From positions 1-64,000 of the forward strand of contig NZ_CANNFF010000005.1 of the NCBI RefSeq assembly GCF_947503855.1: 64,000 nt of DNA, written 5' to 3'. Position 1 is the stretch's first letter, and every line of letters starts with the position of its first letter. The position numbers were made by a program, and so were the translations under genes. Below the pieces are notes generated by a model. That model was not told the DNA's origin. It ran no database searches and worked only from the letters and a program-made list of their open reading frames with translations. This DNA comes from an uncultured Polaribacter sp. (GTDB taxonomy: Bacteria > Bacteroidota > Bacteroidia > Flavobacteriales > Flavobacteriaceae). Shown piece by piece: positions 17,892-27,960 of this stretch.

Positions 17892-18806
17892 TTAATCTCT
17901 AATTAATGGCATTGTAGAACAACGTAACAAACCTTCTTGTTTTGCAATTTCTGCATAGGGTACTTCTTCTACCGTAAAACCATTTTTTCTTAACCAAGTA
18001 TTTAATCTTGTAAAGTTTTGTTCTGATATAATAACTTGTTCTGAAATTGAAAAAACATTACTATTCATGTTATACATTTCTTCTTTTGTAATCTCAAATA
18101 TATTCTCTTTTCCAAAGAAATTAACCAACCATTCATATTCTTTTTCTACTAAAAATCCATTTTTATGCAAAATGGCTTTGTCTTTTCCAATAGGTTGAAA
18201 ACAACAATCTAAATGTAGTGCATTTTCTCTAGGGTTTGTATTGTCTTTTCTAAGCTCAAAAGATTTTACAGTTTTTTCTGGAAACAATTCTTGCAAAGCT
18301 ATTACTGCATCTATATTTGTTCTTGCTGTAATATGTGCTGCATAATCCTCTCCAGAATAGGTTCCCACAAAAATATAATCATTCCAAGGCATTACATCTC
18401 CACCTTCTACATGGCATTCTTCTGGTAATTTTAAAATTTTATTGGGATCTATTTTAGAGATAACATGAGAAATAGCCTCTATTTCTTGGTCTCTGTCTGG
18501 TAATATATTTGCTTTTATAAATTTATCATCTATTACAAAAGCAATATCTCTAGAAAATATTTGGTTATAATTTTCTATAACTTTAGGTCTAAATACTTTT
18601 ACATTGTATTTTTCTAACACTTTTGCTACGGCTTCCATTTCTTTGATCATGTCCTCTTCTTTTGGGTAGGTTCCTGCAAGCACATGCTGTACACTTTTTG
18701 GATCGTAACAATCTTCTATATTAGGTACAAGGCCATTACTTTGTGCAGTACCCAAAACAACTGCTCTTAACTTAGTAGTTTCATTATTAACGTTTAATTG
18801 TATCAT
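17892..18806 (-). CDS. arginine deiminase / dimethylarginine dimethylaminohydrolase-like enzyme
   Basis: The 304-residue pentein-fold hydrolase has FSRDIAFVIDD (about 108-118), EECHVEGGDVMPW (about 148-160), a catalytic His in ALHLDCCF (about 216-223) and the nucleophilic Cys in LLRCSTMPL near the C-terminus. Such enzymes cleave the guanidino group of arginine or methylated arginine, giving citrulline plus ammonia or an amine. Exact substrate is not decidable by eye. Together with ctlX (134-nt gap) it could form an arginine-to-citrulline-to-ornithine route. Start: ATG at 18806. Confidence 0.8.
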   Translation of the reverse strand: MIQLNVNNETTKLRAVVLGTAQSNGLVPNIEDCYDPKSVQHVLAGTYPKEEDMIKEMEAVAKVLEKYNVKVFRPKVIENYNQIFSRDIAFVIDDKFIKANILPDRDQEIEAISHVISKIDPNKILKLPEECHVEGGDVMPWNDYIFVGTYSGEDYAAHITARTNIDAVIALQELFPEKTVKSFELRKDNTNPRENALHLDCCFQPIGKDKAILHKNGFLVEKEYEWLVNFFGKENIFEITKEEMYNMNSNVFSISEQVIISEQNFTRLNTWLRKNGFTVEEVPYAEIAKQEGLLRCSTMPLIRD

Positions 18807-18822
18807 AAAACGATATTTATAA

Positions 18823-18851
18823 AAAAAGCTTCATAAAATATGAAGCTTTTT
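18823..18851 (-). terminator. terminator of gltA
   Basis: A 13-bp perfect stem (18823-18835 with 18839-18851, loop AAA) ends in a T-run on the minus strand. It lies 25 nt past the citrate synthase stop. Confidence 0.85.
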
Positions 18852-18875
18852 AAAATTTATATAAATGTAATAAAA

Positions 18876-20162
18876 TTATCTGTTTTCTATAGAAACAAAA
18901 CCTCTTTCGTTTTCTCCAACATATATTTGACGTGGACGCCCAATAGGTTCTTTTTTCAAACGCATTTCTTTCCATTGAGCAATCCAACCTGGTAAGCGTC
19001 CCATTGCAAACATTACCGTAAACATTTCTACAGGAATACCCATTGCTCTGTATATAATACCTGAATAGAAATCTACATTAGGATATAATTTTCTTTCTAC
19101 AAAATAAGGATCATTTAAGGCTTCTTTTTCTAAACCTTTTGCAATCTCTAGGATAGGATCATCAACTCCTAGACTTTCTAAAACTTCGTCTGCAGCTTTT
19201 TTAATGATTTTTGCTCTTGGATCAAAGTTTTTATAAACTCTGTGACCAAAGCCCATTAATCTAAAAGGATCATTTTTATCTTTAGCTTTTGCCATGTATT
19301 TCTTAGTATCTCCACCATCTTCTTTAATTGCTTCTAACATTTCTAAAACTGCTTGGTTAGCACCTCCATGAAGTGGCCCCCAAAGTGCAGAAATTCCTGC
19401 AGATAAAGAAGCGAATAAACCGGCATGAGAAGAACCTACAACTCTTACAGTAGATGTTGAACAATTTTGTTCGTGATCTGCATGTAAAATTAATAACTTG
19501 TCTAAGGCATTTTTTACTATGGTATTTACCTCATAATTTTCATTAGGCTGTTCAAACATCATTTTCATAATATTTTCTACATACCCTAAAGAATTAGATC
19601 CATAATTTAAAGGTAGTCCTTGTTTTTTACGCATTGTCCAAGCTACTAAAACAGGAAATTTACCCATAATTTTAACAATTGCATTGTACATTTCCTCTTC
19701 TGAATCTACGTTTACAGAGGAATGGTTAAATGCAGTTAATGCACTTGTAAGAGAAGATAAAATTCCCATTGGATGGGCTGTTTTAGGAAAAGCATCTATA
19801 ATTTTTTTCACATCATCATCAACTACAGATTGAGCTTTTATATCTGAATGAAATTTTTCTAATTCTTCAGACGTTGGTAAATTACCAAATATTAAAGCAT
19901 AAGCAACTTCTAAAAAATTTGCTTTTTCAGCAAGCTCTTCTATGGAATATCCTCTATATCTTAAGATCCCTTTTTCTCCATCTAAAAAAGTAACAGCACT
20001 TTCACAAGAACCTGTGTTTTTGAAACCAGGATCAATTGTAATTACCCCATTTGTTGCACCTCTTAATGATTTTATATTAATTGCAACTTCATTTTCTGTT
20101 CCTTTTATTAAAGGAAACTCATACGTATTTTCTCCTAATTTTAATTTAGCTGTGTCTGACAT
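18876..20162 (-). CDS. gltA: citrate synthase
   Basis: The 428-residue enzyme condenses acetyl-CoA with oxaloacetate, the entry step of the TCA cycle. Catalytic regions are visible: ILHADHEQNCSTSTVR (His near 241), WGPLHGGANQ (catalytic His, about 276), GFGHRVYKNFDPRA (His/Arg, about 315) and the catalytic Asp in YPNVDFYSG (about 372). The length and the N-terminal beta-rich extension (LGENTYEFPLIKG) are typical of the Gram-negative type II enzyme. Monocistronic, with a possible -7 box (TATCTTCG, 20194-20201) upstream and a strong terminator downstream. Confidence 0.97.
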   Translation of the reverse strand: MSDTAKLKLGENTYEFPLIKGTENEVAINIKSLRGATNGVITIDPGFKNTGSCESAVTFLDGEKGILRYRGYSIEELAEKANFLEVAYALIFGNLPTSEELEKFHSDIKAQSVVDDDVKKIIDAFPKTAHPMGILSSLTSALTAFNHSSVNVDSEEEMYNAIVKIMGKFPVLVAWTMRKKQGLPLNYGSNSLGYVENIMKMMFEQPNENYEVNTIVKNALDKLLILHADHEQNCSTSTVRVVGSSHAGLFASLSAGISALWGPLHGGANQAVLEMLEAIKEDGGDTKKYMAKAKDKNDPFRLMGFGHRVYKNFDPRAKIIKKAADEVLESLGVDDPILEIAKGLEKEALNDPYFVERKLYPNVDFYSGIIYRAMGIPVEMFTVMFAMGRLPGWIAQWKEMRLKKEPIGRPRQIYVGENERGFVSIENR

Positions 20163-20287
20163 TTGCTGTTTTTTAACTTTTTTTTTGTTAATGCGAAGAT
20201 AAGATATTTTGTATGATTTTAAAATCTCTTTAGATGCATTTTTAATATTTTAAAATAAAATTAACTTATTAAATTTTTGGCAAAAAA

Positions 20288-20314
20288 AAACCAGTGAAAA
20301 TTTTTCACTGGTTT
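20288..20314 (-). terminator. terminator of eno
   Basis: A 13-bp stem (20288-20300 with 20302-20314) is followed on the minus strand by nine T residues. It lies between the enolase stop and the citrate synthase start. Confidence 0.8.
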
Positions 20315-20368
20315 AATTTTATTATAAAATTTAATTACAAATTTTAAATTATTCTATTTCTTATAAAA

Positions 20369-21694
<1,326 letters not shown>

Positions 21695-21740
21695 TTACAA
21701 AATAAGCCACTGTTTTACTTTGTTTTAGAAAGATTGTTAC

Positions 21741-21752
21741 GAAAACGTTTTC
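21741..21752. promoter_or_regulatory. GAAAACGTTTTC palindrome upstream of eno
   Basis: This perfect 12-bp dyad is centred on ACGT and resembles operators of LacI-family regulators (compare the CcpA cre core). It lies 86 nt before the enolase ATG and 21 nt after the carA stop, where an operator or activator site of eno would be expected. The regulator is unknown. Confidence 0.35.
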
Positions 21753-21772
21753 AAACTAAAACTCGTATTAAA

Positions 21773-22882
21773 CTATTTTGAATGTTTTTTGATAGTTTCT
21801 ATAAACTGATCGAATAAATATTCTGAATCGTGTGGTCCAGGGCTTGCTTCTGGGTGATATTGTACAGAGAAAATTGGTTTGTCTTTTATTTTAATTCCAG
21901 CTACAGTATGGTCGTTTAAATGTACATGAGTAATTTCAACAGTATTATTGGCTTCTGTCTCTTCTCTATTGATAGCAAAACCATGATTTTGAGAAGTAAT
22001 TTCTCCTTTTCCTGTTAGTAGGTTTTTTACTGGATGATTAATTCCTCTATGACCATTGTGCATTTTATAAGTAGAAATTCCGTTTGCCAAAGCAATTACT
22101 TGATGTCCTAAGCAAATACCAAATAAAGGTAAATTTCTTTTAATAATTTCTTTAGCAACTTCTTGTGCTTCTTTTAGGGGTTCTGGATCTCCAGGTCCAT
22201 TAGAAATAAAATATCCATTAGGATTAAAACTTGTTAGATCTTCAAAAGTTGCATTGTAAGGAAATACTTTAATATAAGCGCCTCTTTTTGCCAAGTTTCT
22301 TAAAATATTCTTTTTAATACCGATATCTAAAGCAGAAATTTTTATGTCAGAATTTTCATCACCAATAAAATAAGGCTCTTTTGTAGATACTTTAGAAGCT
22401 AGTTCTAAACCTTCCATACTTGGCACTTCTGCTAATTGTTTTTTTAAACCTTCAATATTATCAACCTCTGTAGATATTATTGCATTCATAGCTCCATGGT
22501 CTCTAATGTAAGCAACTAATGCTCTGGTATCTACATCTGAAATGGCAACAATATTGTGTGTGTCGAACCAATCTTTTAGGTTTCCATCAGAATCTGCTCT
22601 TGAGTGTGTAAAACTAAAATTTCTACAAACTAAACCAGAGATTTTAATTCCATCAGATTCTACTTCTTCATTATTAACACCATAATTACCTATGTGTGCA
22701 TTTGCTGTTACCATAATTTGTCTAAAGTAAGAAGGGTCTGTAAAGATTTCTTGATAACCCGTCATCCCTGTATTAAAACAAATTTCTCCTGTTGCTGTTC
22801 CTTCTATACCTACAGATTTACCATAAAATATAGTTCCGTCTGCTAATAAAACTAATGCCTTTTTTCTAGTTTGATATTTCAT
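21773..22882 (-). CDS. carA: carbamoyl-phosphate synthase small subunit
   Basis: The 369-residue glutaminase subunit supplies ammonia to CarB for carbamoyl phosphate (arginine and pyrimidine synthesis). The N-terminal domain (LVLLADGTIFYGKS, GEICFNTGMTGYQEI) is followed by a class I amidotransferase domain with nucleophile Cys in LFGICLGHQ (about 255-263) and the His/Glu pair in QYHPEASPGP (about 343-352). CarB is not in this window. Downstream of the rplQ terminator, so probably its own unit; no obvious terminator precedes eno. Confidence 0.97.
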   Translation of the reverse strand: MKYQTRKKALVLLADGTIFYGKSVGIEGTATGEICFNTGMTGYQEIFTDPSYFRQIMVTANAHIGNYGVNNEEVESDGIKISGLVCRNFSFTHSRADSDGNLKDWFDTHNIVAISDVDTRALVAYIRDHGAMNAIISTEVDNIEGLKKQLAEVPSMEGLELASKVSTKEPYFIGDENSDIKISALDIGIKKNILRNLAKRGAYIKVFPYNATFEDLTSFNPNGYFISNGPGDPEPLKEAQEVAKEIIKRNLPLFGICLGHQVIALANGISTYKMHNGHRGINHPVKNLLTGKGEITSQNHGFAINREETEANNTVEITHVHLNDHTVAGIKIKDKPIFSVQYHPEASPGPHDSEYLFDQFIETIKKHSK

Positions 22883-22919
22883 TGATGTATACTTGTGTTT
22901 GTTGTTGTAAAAATATAAA

Positions 22920-22951
22920 AAAAGGGATAAACGTAAACGTTTATCCCTTTT
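22920..22951 (-). terminator. terminator of the ribosomal protein operon
   Basis: A 14-bp perfect stem (22920-22933 with 22938-22951) has loop TAAA and flanking A/T runs. It lies 30 nt after the rplQ stop and closes the long S10-spc-alpha transcript. Confidence 0.85.
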
Positions 22952-22980
22952 ATATAATTTAAAAAATTTTCATTTTTTAT

Positions 22981-23454
22981 TTATTCTTCAGATTTTTCTT
23001 CTGTTGCAGTTTCTTCTACTTGAGCCATTGCAGCTTTTTTACTTCTACCTCTTCTTGTAGATTTTTTAGCTTTTTTACCTTTTGGGTTGTAAATTTCGTT
23101 GTAATCTACTAATTCTACCATAGCCATAGGAGCATTATCTCCTTGACGATTTCCTAATTTGATAATACGAATATAACCTCCTGGTCTGTCTGCTACTTTT
23201 ACAGAAATTTCTCTAAAAAGTTCTGTTACTGCATATTTATCACGTAAATAAGAGAATACAATACGTCTATTGTGAGTTGTATCTGCTTTAGATTTAGTAA
23301 TTAATGGCTCTACAAAAGTTCTTAATGCTTTTGCTTTTGCCACAGTTGTGTTAATACGCTTGTGCTCTATTAAAGAACAAGCCATATTAGCTAACATTGC
23401 TTTTCTATGCGCTGTTTTTCTTCCTAAGTGATTTACTTTTTTTCCGTGTCTCAT
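22981..23454 (-). CDS. rplQ: 50S ribosomal protein L17
   Basis: 157 residues. Residues 1-120 match bL17 ([20 protein letters not shown], then [12 protein letters not shown] and [13 protein letters not shown]). The last ~37 residues are a Bacteroidota-type extension, first Lys/Arg-rich and then acidic ([11 protein letters not shown]). L17 lies near the peptide exit tunnel. It is the last gene of the alpha operon, 60 nt after rpoA, and is followed by a terminator. Confidence 0.97.
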   Translation of the reverse strand: MRHGKKVNHLGRKTAHRKAMLANMACSLIEHKRINTTVAKAKALRTFVEPLITKSKADTTHNRRIVFSYLRDKYAVTELFREISVKVADRPGGYIRIIKLGNRQGDNAPMAMVELVDYNEIYNPKGKKAKKSTRRGRSKKAAMAQVEETATEEKSEE

Positions 23455-23469
23455 GACGTTTGTTTTATA

Positions 23470-23513
23470 CTTTCATCTTGCATCTACCCATTTTGAGGAG
23501 CAAAATATGAAAG
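23470..23513 (-). other. nested inverted repeat between rpoA and rplQ
   Basis: CTTTCAT (23470-23476) pairs with ATGAAAG (23507-23513), and ATTTTG (23490-23495) pairs with CAAAAT (23501-23506) inside. It covers nearly the whole 60-nt spacer just after the rpoA stop. No T-run follows, so it is more likely an mRNA processing or stability element than a terminator. Confidence 0.45.
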
Positions 23514-23514
23514 A

Positions 23515-24507
23515 TTAATCTCTATCTAATTTATATTTTGTTAAATCCATTCCGAAACTTAAGCCTTTAACAATAACTAGTTCTTCTAGCTCAGTTAAAG
23601 ATTTTTTACCAAAATTTCTAAATTTCATTAAATCGCTTTTGTTAAAAGAAACTAAATCTCCTAATGTATCTACCTCTGCTGCTTTTAAACAATTTAAAGC
23701 TCTTACAGATAAATCCATATCAATTAATCTCGTTTTTAATAACTGACGCATATGCAATGATTCTTCATCATATGTTTCTGTCTGTGCAATTTCATCAGCC
23801 TCTAAAGTAATACGCTCATCAGAGAATAACATAAAGTGGTGAATTAAAATTTTTGCAGCTTCTGTTAATGCATCTTTTGGGTTTATAGAACCATCTGTAT
23901 CTATGTCAAAAACTAATTTTTCGTAATCTGTTTTTTGTTCTACACGATAATTTTCGATTGCATATTTTACATTCTTAATTGGTGTGTAAATAGAATCTGT
24001 AAAAATAGTTCCTATAGGTGCAGTTGCTTTTTTATTATCTTCTGCGGGTACAAAACCTCTACCTTTTTCGATAGAAATTTCTGCATTTAATTTTACAGAC
24101 TTGTCCATATTACAAATTACTAACTCTGGGTTTAATACTTGAAAACCAGAAATAAATTTTTGCAAATCTCCTGCTGTAAATTGTTCTTGTCCAGAAACAG
24201 ATACTGATACAGTTTCTCTATCAGTTTCATCTATTTGTTTTTTAAAACGTACTTGTTTTAAATTTAAAATAATTTCTGTTACATCTTCTACAACACCTGG
24301 TATTGTAGAGAACTCGTGCTCTACACCATCTACTCTTAATGATGTAATTGCAAAACCTTCTAATGAAGATAAAAGAACTCTTCTTAATGCATTACCTACT
24401 GTTAAACCAAAACCTGGTTCTAAAGGTCTAAATTCAAATCTACCAGAAAAATCTGTAGATTCAATCATAATTACTTTGTCAGGTTTTTGAAAATTTAATA
24501 TTGCCAT
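23515..24507 (-). CDS. rpoA: DNA-directed RNA polymerase subunit alpha
   Basis: 330 residues. The N-terminal dimerisation domain (residues ~1-235; [26 protein letters not shown]) nucleates RNA polymerase assembly. The C-terminal domain (~255-330; [30 protein letters not shown]) contacts UP elements and activators. Standard length. It sits between rpsD and rplQ as in most bacteria. Confidence 0.98.
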   Translation of the reverse strand: MAILNFQKPDKVIMIESTDFSGRFEFRPLEPGFGLTVGNALRRVLLSSLEGFAITSLRVDGVEHEFSTIPGVVEDVTEIILNLKQVRFKKQIDETDRETVSVSVSGQEQFTAGDLQKFISGFQVLNPELVICNMDKSVKLNAEISIEKGRGFVPAEDNKKATAPIGTIFTDSIYTPIKNVKYAIENYRVEQKTDYEKLVFDIDTDGSINPKDALTEAAKILIHHFMLFSDERITLEADEIAQTETYDEESLHMRQLLKTRLIDMDLSVRALNCLKAAEVDTLGDLVSFNKSDLMKFRNFGKKSLTELEELVIVKGLSFGMDLTKYKLDRD

Positions 24508-24602
24508 TTTTTCTTCGTTTTATTTGTTATTTAGTTGCGCGGTTTAGAAGTTTGAAGAAGATCTTAAAAACCCTTTGGCCAAATACCAACTTGGTTAAAT
24601 TA

Positions 24603-25208
24603 TTATTTAGAATATAATTCTACGATTAATTGTTCTTTGATGTTTTCTGGAATTTGAAGTCTTTCTGGAACTTTCACAAAAGTACCAGTTTTAGTATCGT
24701 TATTCCATGTTAACCATTCAAAAACATTGTTGTTAGATGCTAATGCATCTTCGATTGCTTGTAATGATTTAGATTTTTCTCTAACAGCAACAACATCACC
24801 TTCTTTTAATCTGTAAGATGGTACGTTTACAATATTACCATTAACTGTAATATGTCTGTGAGATACTAATTGACGTGCTCCGCTTCTAGAATTAGAAATT
24901 CCCATTCTGTAAACAACGTTATCTAAACGAGATTCACATAATTGTAATAAGATTTCACCTGTAATACCTTGTGAAGAAGATGCGTCTTTAAATAAGTTTC
25001 TAAATTGACGCTCTAAAATACCGTAAGTATATTTTGCTTTTTGCTTCTCCATTAATTGAGTAGCATATTCAGATTTTTTACCTCTTCTTCTTGCATTACC
25101 ATGCTGTCCTGGAGGATAATTTCTTTTTTCGAAGTTTTTGTCATCTCCGAAAATTGCCTCGCCAAATTTACGAGCAATTTTAGTTTTTGGTCCTGTATAT
25201 CTTGCCAT
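24603..25208 (-). CDS. rpsD: 30S ribosomal protein S4
   Basis: 201 residues. [17 protein letters not shown] starts the uS4 N-terminal domain, here without Cys (zinc-free form). The S4 RNA-binding domain follows ([25 protein letters not shown], about 93-117). S4 starts 30S assembly and in other bacteria represses its own operon. The 133-nt spacer before it contains a long hairpin (25224-25272), which may be its control site. Confidence 0.98.
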   Translation of the reverse strand: MARYTGPKTKIARKFGEAIFGDDKNFEKRNYPPGQHGNARRRGKKSEYATQLMEKQKAKYTYGILERQFRNLFKDASSSQGITGEILLQLCESRLDNVVYRMGISNSRSGARQLVSHRHITVNGNIVNVPSYRLKEGDVVAVREKSKSLQAIEDALASNNNVFEWLTWNNDTKTGTFVKVPERLQIPENIKEQLIVELYSK

Positions 25209-25223
25209 TTTGTTTTTGTTATA

Positions 25224-25272
25224 GATAGGGATTATGAATTAAGGCTTATCCTTCGCTAATCGTATTCCTATC
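25224..25272 (-). promoter_or_regulatory. candidate structured leader of rpsD
   Basis: On the minus strand GATAGG pairs with CCTATC, then GATT with AATC, then an inner GAAGG...CCTT(AA)TTC hairpin. This gives a stacked hairpin of about 49 nt ending 16 nt before the S4 ATG. S4 autogenous control is known in E. coli and Bacillus; that this structure is an S4 site is an inference. Confidence 0.4.
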
Positions 25273-25301
25273 AGATTAAAATATAATATTTGTTAATAAG
25301 G

Positions 25302-25322
25302 ATGCTGAATATGATTCAGCAT
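25302..25322 (-). other. 9-bp hairpin after rpsK
   Basis: ATGCTGAAT and ATTCAGCAT form a perfect 9-bp stem with loop ATG, 20 nt past the rpsK stop. There is no long T-run, so it is a weak terminator at best or a processing signal that separates rpsK from rpsD. Confidence 0.5.
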
Positions 25323-25341
25323 ATAATTTGTATGTATCAAA

Positions 25342-25725
25342 TTATACTCTTCTTCTTTTTGGTGGACGACAACCATTATGAGGAATAGGAGTAACATCGA
25401 TTATTTCTGTTACTTCGATACCAGCATTATGTATTGATCTAATAGCAGATTCTCTACCATTACCTGGTCCTTTTACATAAACTTTTACTTTACGTAAACC
25501 AGCTTCTTTTGCAACGTTTGCACAATCTTCTGCTGCTAATTGGGCTGCATAAGGAGTATTCTTTTTAGAACCTCTAAAACCCATTTTACCTGCAGACGAC
25601 CAAGAAATTACGTCTCCTTTTTTATTTGTTAAAGATATAATGATGTTGTTAAAAGATGCAGTTACATGTGCTTCTCCTATAGCATCGATAATTACTTTAC
25701 GCTTTTTTGAACTTGCTTTTGCCAT
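25342..25725 (-). CDS. rpsK: 30S ribosomal protein S11
   Basis: 127 residues with typical uS11 segments: [21 protein letters not shown] near the start, [20 protein letters not shown] ([19 protein letters not shown]), [13 protein letters not shown] and the basic tail CRPPKRRRV. It forms the 30S platform near the mRNA exit. Flanked on both sides by hairpin-containing spacers. Confidence 0.98.
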   Translation of the reverse strand: MAKASSKKRKVIIDAIGEAHVTASFNNIIISLTNKKGDVISWSSAGKMGFRGSKKNTPYAAQLAAEDCANVAKEAGLRKVKVYVKGPGNGRESAIRSIHNAGIEVTEIIDVTPIPHNGCRPPKRRRV

Positions 25726-25738
25726 ATTGTTTTCTGTT

Positions 25739-25793
25739 TAGTTATTTTGTGTAGTAAGTTGTATTTAAAATACGGCACACTACACCATAACTA
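25739..25793 (-). other. long nested hairpin between rpsM and rpsK
   Basis: Three successive perfect stems share one axis: TAGTTAT/ATAACTA (25739-25745 with 25787-25793), GTGTAGT/ACTACAC (25749-25755 with 25779-25785) and GTATT/AATAC at the tip (25761-25773). This covers most of the 83-nt spacer. No T-run follows on the minus strand. It could be an RNase processing site, a translational control element for S11, or an attenuator. Confidence 0.55.
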
Positions 25794-25808
25794 GGTTAAT
25801 CTCTAACT

Positions 25809-26174
25809 TTATTTTTTCTTGTTAGCTACTGTTTTTCTCTTACCTTTTCTTGTACGAGAATTGTTTTTAGTTCTTTGTCCTCTTAAAGGTAAACCTAATC
25901 TGTGACGTATCCCTCTTTGGCAACCAATGTCCATTAAACGTTTAATGCTTATTTGAACTTCAGAACGTAGTTCTCCTTCAATAGTGAAAGAACCTACTTG
26001 CTCTCTAATTGCTGCGATTTGATCATCAGTCCAGTCTTGAACTTTAATACTTTCGTCTACTTTTGCTGCTGCTAAAACTTTTTTAGCTCTGCTGTTTCCT
26101 ATACCAAAGATGTAAGTTAAAGCAATAACTCCTCTTTTATTCTTTGGAATATCAATACCTGCTATTCTTGCCAT
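25809..26174 (-). CDS. rpsM: 30S ribosomal protein S13
   Basis: 121 residues of uS13: [53 protein letters not shown] (positions ~80-100) and a basic tail. It contacts tRNA and bridges to the 50S subunit at the head. First gene of the alpha segment, 102 nt downstream of rpmJ. Confidence 0.98.
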   Translation of the reverse strand: MARIAGIDIPKNKRGVIALTYIFGIGNSRAKKVLAAAKVDESIKVQDWTDDQIAAIREQVGSFTIEGELRSEVQISIKRLMDIGCQRGIRHRLGLPLRGQRTKNNSRTRKGKRKTVANKKK

Positions 26175-26186
26175 ATTAATTAGTTA

Positions 26187-26254
26187 TTAGTTGTTAGCCT
26201 TTAACTGCTAGTGGTAAAACTTAATAAGTTTTGCTAGAAAAAATCTAACACTAA
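26187..26254 (-). other. nested inverted repeats between rpmJ and rpsM
   Basis: An outer arm TTAG(T)TGTTAG (26187-26197) pairs with CTAACACTAA (26245-26254) with one bulge. An inner AAAACTT/AAGTTTT hairpin (26216-26222 with 26226-26232) sits within. The fold occupies most of the spacer upstream of rpsM, the place where S4 control of the alpha operon is found in E. coli. Confidence 0.4.
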
Positions 26255-26276
26255 CGTTTAAAATCTAACGTTTACT

Positions 26277-26393
26277 TTATCCTTGTCTTTGTTTAAATCT
26301 AGGATTTTGTTTGTTAATTACGTATAATCTACCTTTTCTGCGTACTATCTTGCAGTCGGCACTTCTCTTTTTTACTGATGCTCTAACTTTCAT
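26277..26393 (-). CDS. rpmJ: 50S ribosomal protein L36, zinc-free form
   Basis: A 38-residue ORF starts [10 protein letters not shown] and ends NPRFKQRQG, the invariant L36 frame. The usual zinc ligands Cys11, Cys14, Cys27 and His33 read Ser, Cys, Asn and Phe, so zinc binding is lost with a single leftover Cys. L36 is the smallest 50S protein and stabilises 23S rRNA near the stalk base. It lies 13 nt after infA, its normal neighbour. Confidence 0.95.
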   Translation of the reverse strand: MKVRASVKKRSADCKIVRRKGRLYVINKQNPRFKQRQG

Positions 26394-26406
26394 CTGTTCT
26401 ATGTTT

Positions 26407-26622
26407 TTAGTATCTGTAAGTAATTCTTGCTTTTGTTAAATCGTAAGGACTCATTTCTAACTTTACCTTATCACCTGGTAATAATTTAATATAATGCATG
26501 CGCATCTTTCCAGAGATGTGTGCCGTTACAATATGTCCGTTTTCTAATTCTACACGAAACATTGCATTTGATAATGCTTCTGTTATAGTTCCATCTTGTT
26601 GAATTGCTGATTGCTTAGCCAT
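26407..26622 (-). CDS. infA: translation initiation factor IF-1
   Basis: 71 residues of the OB-fold IF-1: [42 protein letters not shown] and [10 protein letters not shown]. It occupies the 30S A site during initiation. Placed directly after secY (4-nt gap) with no map gene between, as in other Flavobacteriaceae. Confidence 0.98.
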   Translation of the reverse strand: MAKQSAIQQDGTITEALSNAMFRVELENGHIVTAHISGKMRMHYIKLLPGDKVKLEMSPYDLTKARITYRY

Positions 26623-26626
26623 ACTA

Positions 26627-27952
26627 TTATTTATTCGATTTTCTATTACTATTTCCTGGTTTCATTAAACCATCGTAATGACGATTTAATAAATAAGAAT
26701 TAATTTGTTGCATGGTATCTATTGCTACACCAACCATAATAATTAAGGAAGTACCTCCGTAAAACATAGCCCAACCTTGTTGTACACCAAATTGAACAAC
26801 AACTGCTGGTAAGATAGAAAGGGCTGCTAAAAATAACGATCCTGGGAACGTAATTCTCGATAAAACACTATCTAACTTTTCTGCTGTATCTTTTCCTGGT
26901 CTGATGCCTGGTATAAAACCACCACTTCTTTTTAAGTCTTCAGCCATTTTATTCGTAGGAATGGTAATTGCTGTATAGAAAAAACTAAAAATGATAATTA
27001 ATAATGCAAAAATTACATTGTATTGCCATCCAAAAGGATCTGTTAAACCAATTAAGGCAGGAAACTTTTGTCCTAAAGCCATTGGCAAGAACATAATTGC
27101 CTGAGCAAATATAATTGGCATAACACCTGCTGCATTTAACTTTAAAGGAATATAATCTCTAGAACCAGCAACATTTTGAATGTTACCTGCAACAGTTCTT
27201 CTAGCGTATTGTACTGCTATTTTACGAACAGCAGTAACTAGTAATACAGTTAATAATATTACTACAAACCAAACAATAATTTCAATAAGAACCATCATTA
27301 AACCACCTGCACCTGCATTTGTTGTTTTTGCAAGAAATTCTTGTAAAAATGCAGCTGGAAAGTTCGCAATAATACCTACAGTAATTAATAATGAGATCCC
27401 ATTACCAACACCTTTATCTGTAATACGCTCTCCTAACCACATGGCAAAAATTGTACCTGCAGTTAAAATAATGATTGATGAAATCCAAAAAGTTAAACCT
27501 GGTACTAAAAAAGCTTCTGGTCCAAGACCAAACTGCGTTTTAATAGCTGTAATATACGTTGGTGCTTGTACCAAAGTAATACCAATGGTTAACCATCTTG
27601 TGATTTGTGTAATCTTTTTTCTTCCACTTTCTCCATCTTTTTGTAGTTTCTGTAAATAAGGAACTGCAATTCCCATTAACTGTACTACAATTGATGCAGA
27701 AATGTAAGGCATAATACCAAGTGCCATTACTGACGCTCTAGCAAATGCTCCTCCTGTAAATGCATTCAATAATCCTAAAAGTCCTCCAGATGTACTTTCT
27801 TTTAAAGCAGATAATTGTAATGGGTCTATTCCAGGTAATGGAACAGAAGCCATAAAACGGTATACTGCAATTAGACCGATAGTAAGAAGAATTTTATTTT
27901 TTAATTCCTCAATCTTGAAAATATCTTTTAGTGTATTAATAAAATTCATCAT
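26627..27952 (-). CDS. secY: preprotein translocase subunit SecY
   Basis: 441 residues, ten predicted membrane segments. SecY hallmarks include [10 protein letters not shown] after TM1, the plug region ([32 protein letters not shown], with long segments split by helix breaks), [17 protein letters not shown] and cytosolic loops [10 protein letters not shown] and [12 protein letters not shown]. It forms the protein-conducting channel with SecE and SecG. A second Met follows the first directly, so the true start may be one codon later. rplO lies 8 nt upstream. Confidence 0.97.
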   Translation of the reverse strand: MMNFINTLKDIFKIEELKNKILLTIGLIAVYRFMASVPLPGIDPLQLSALKESTSGGLLGLLNAFTGGAFARASVMALGIMPYISASIVVQLMGIAVPYLQKLQKDGESGRKKITQITRWLTIGITLVQAPTYITAIKTQFGLGPEAFLVPGLTFWISSIIILTAGTIFAMWLGERITDKGVGNGISLLITVGIIANFPAAFLQEFLAKTTNAGAGGLMMVLIEIIVWFVVILLTVLLVTAVRKIAVQYARRTVAGNIQNVAGSRDYIPLKLNAAGVMPIIFAQAIMFLPMALGQKFPALIGLTDPFGWQYNVIFALLIIIFSFFYTAITIPTNKMAEDLKRSGGFIPGIRPGKDTAEKLDSVLSRITFPGSLFLAALSILPAVVVQFGVQQGWAMFYGGTSLIIMVGVAIDTMQQINSYLLNRHYDGLMKPGNSNRKSNK

Positions 27953-27960
27953 TTACTAGA

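Noticed and set aside
24508..24602. Palindrome TTTGGCCAAA in the rpsD-rpoA spacer
   Set aside because: Only 10 bp, with no strong extended pairing; weaker than the hairpins in the other alpha-operon spacers.
27180..27659. 159-codon open frame on the plus strand
   Set aside because: It lies wholly antisense inside secY, has no signal or domain, and its composition is the mirror of a membrane-protein gene.
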